From Galbibacter pacificus (lineage in GTDB: Bacteria > Bacteroidota > Bacteroidia > Flavobacteriales > Flavobacteriaceae): a stretch of 64,000 nucleotides of DNA. Below, one piece after another: positions 63,440 to 64,000 of the stretch. Numbering within the stretch: the stretch's first letter is position 1; each line of letters opens with the position of its first letter. The stretch is taken from positions 186,001-250,000 of the forward strand of contig NZ_JAQSVC010000004.1 in assembly GCF_029603165.1 (NCBI RefSeq), written 5' to 3'. The notes under the pieces are model-generated. The model saw nothing but the letters and a program-made list of their open reading frames with translations, was not told the origin of the DNA and did no database searches. The position numbers and the translations under genes are program-made.

Positions 63440-64000
63440 ATGCCTCATACTAAAAAAAGTCTTTTTACCCGAATATTAATATGGCGTGCCAAACATATTT
63501 CGCAACGCCAATTTATATACATCTTGAGCATTCTGGTTGGTTTTACCTCCGGATTGGGCGCCGTTGTGTTAAAAAACCTTACGCACTTTATACAGTTATT
63601 GCTTGAAGGAAAGCTTGTTCAACAATTCCACCATGCCTTTTACTTTGTCTACCCGATAATTGGTTTAACACTCACATACCTTATTATGAAATATATAATA
63701 AGGAACAGGGTTAGCCATGGTATCCCTTCTACCCTCTTTGCCATTTCAAAGCGAAAAGGAATCATGAAGCAGTTCCAAATGATAGGAAGTATCCTTACCG
63801 CACCTTTTACGGTAGGTTTTGGGGGGTCGGTTGGACTTGAGGGGCCTACGGTTGCCACCGGTGCAGCATTAAGTTCCAACATAGCCCGCTTGTTCCATAT
63901 GAACCAGGCTAGCCGGACACTCTTGATTGGGGCCGCAGCGGCCGGGGCAATGGCATCTATTTTCAAGGCCCCCATTGCAGCCATTATTTTTGCCGTGGAA
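63440..64000 (+). CDS. CLC-family chloride channel/transporter, 3'-truncated by window end
   Basis: 187 codons are visible, and the frame is open to the end of the window. The ATG at 63440 is chosen; the ATG at 63433 is in another frame that stops after six codons. The first CLC signatures are present: VSHGIPS (like GSGIP) and GGSVGLEGPTVATGAALSSN, with the gating Glu134 in the GxEGP motif. It is a chloride channel or proton exchanger in the inner membrane. The remainder, including any CBS domains, lies outside. Confidence 0.9.
   Translation, partial: MPHTKKSLFTRILIWRAKHISQRQFIYILSILVGFTSGLGAVVLKNLTHFIQLLLEGKLVQQFHHAFYFVYPIIGLTLTYLIMKYIIRNRVSHGIPSTLFAISKRKGIMKQFQMIGSILTAPFTVGFGGSVGLEGPTVATGAALSSNIARLFHMNQASRTLLIGAAAAGAMASIFKAPIAAIIFAVE

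Noticed and set aside
63433-63453. ATG at 63433 as the CLC start
   Set aside because: That frame stops after six codons; the CLC frame begins at 63440.

Overview
The window is an ordinary, mostly chromosomal-core stretch from a member of the Bacteroidetes, almost certainly the family Flavobacteriaceae. The support is: low-GC coding sequence with very short intergenic spacers; promoters of the Bacteroidetes type (a TAnnTTTG -7 element, in one case with TTTG exactly 19 nt upstream); weak or absent Shine-Dalgarno sequences; a complete Bat (Bacteroides aerotolerance) operon; a TonB receptor with an N-terminal carboxypeptidase-like domain; and many SPII lipoproteins. No tRNA, rRNA, CRISPR array, insertion sequence or prophage was seen by reading.

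Layout. 1-7.5 kb: a 5'-truncated DUF3298 protein, DinB-like protein, ArsC/Spx-like protein with an EamA transporter, thioesterase, YheT-type hydrolase, then a same-strand trio of Tat-signal Gfo/Idh/MocA oxidoreductase, azurin lipoprotein and DUF1080 lipoprotein (a possible 3-keto-sugar module), and a Bax-inhibitor-1 protein. 7.5-13.8 kb: a minus-strand tripartite RND efflux operon led by a GbsR/MarR-type regulator, with a perfect dyad at its promoter. 13.8-22.2 kb: AEC transporter with a Tat-exported HisC-like aminotransferase, small unknowns, pheS, cvpA, a beta-carbonic anhydrase/SulP transporter pair and a small membrane protein.

22.2-31.5 kb: the eight-gene Bat operon (moxR, DUF58, a two-TM BatD-like gene, batA, batB, batC, batD, batE). 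31.6-46.4 kb: DUF4382 lipoprotein, SDR, AlbA_2 protein, metallophosphoesterase, membrane HhH protein, OmpA-like protein, acyl-ACP desaturase, ALDH7-type dehydrogenase, TonB receptor with PepSY reductase-like protein, 3-hydroxyanthranilate dioxygenase, CAP lipoprotein and an Ntn asparaginase. 46.4-54.4 kb: an alpha-2-macroglobulin (with intact thioester motif) and PBP1C pair. 54.4-64 kb: glpD and gpsA tail to tail around a small accessory pocket (cupin and a truncated HigA-like HTH gene), a noncoding stretch with an orphan terminator, a Kbp/YgaU-like protein, yicC-gmk-nadD, a YwqK-like protein, aspS and the start of a CLC chloride channel.

No clearly new multi-gene system was found. The items most worth a second look are the oxidoreductase/azurin/DUF1080 trio, the orphan terminator and possible small RNA near 57.8-58.05 kb, the dyad operator of the efflux operon, the GC-rich palindromic blocks upstream of SulP, the truncated HTH gene, and unusual low-complexity inserts in BatC and the macroglobulin.
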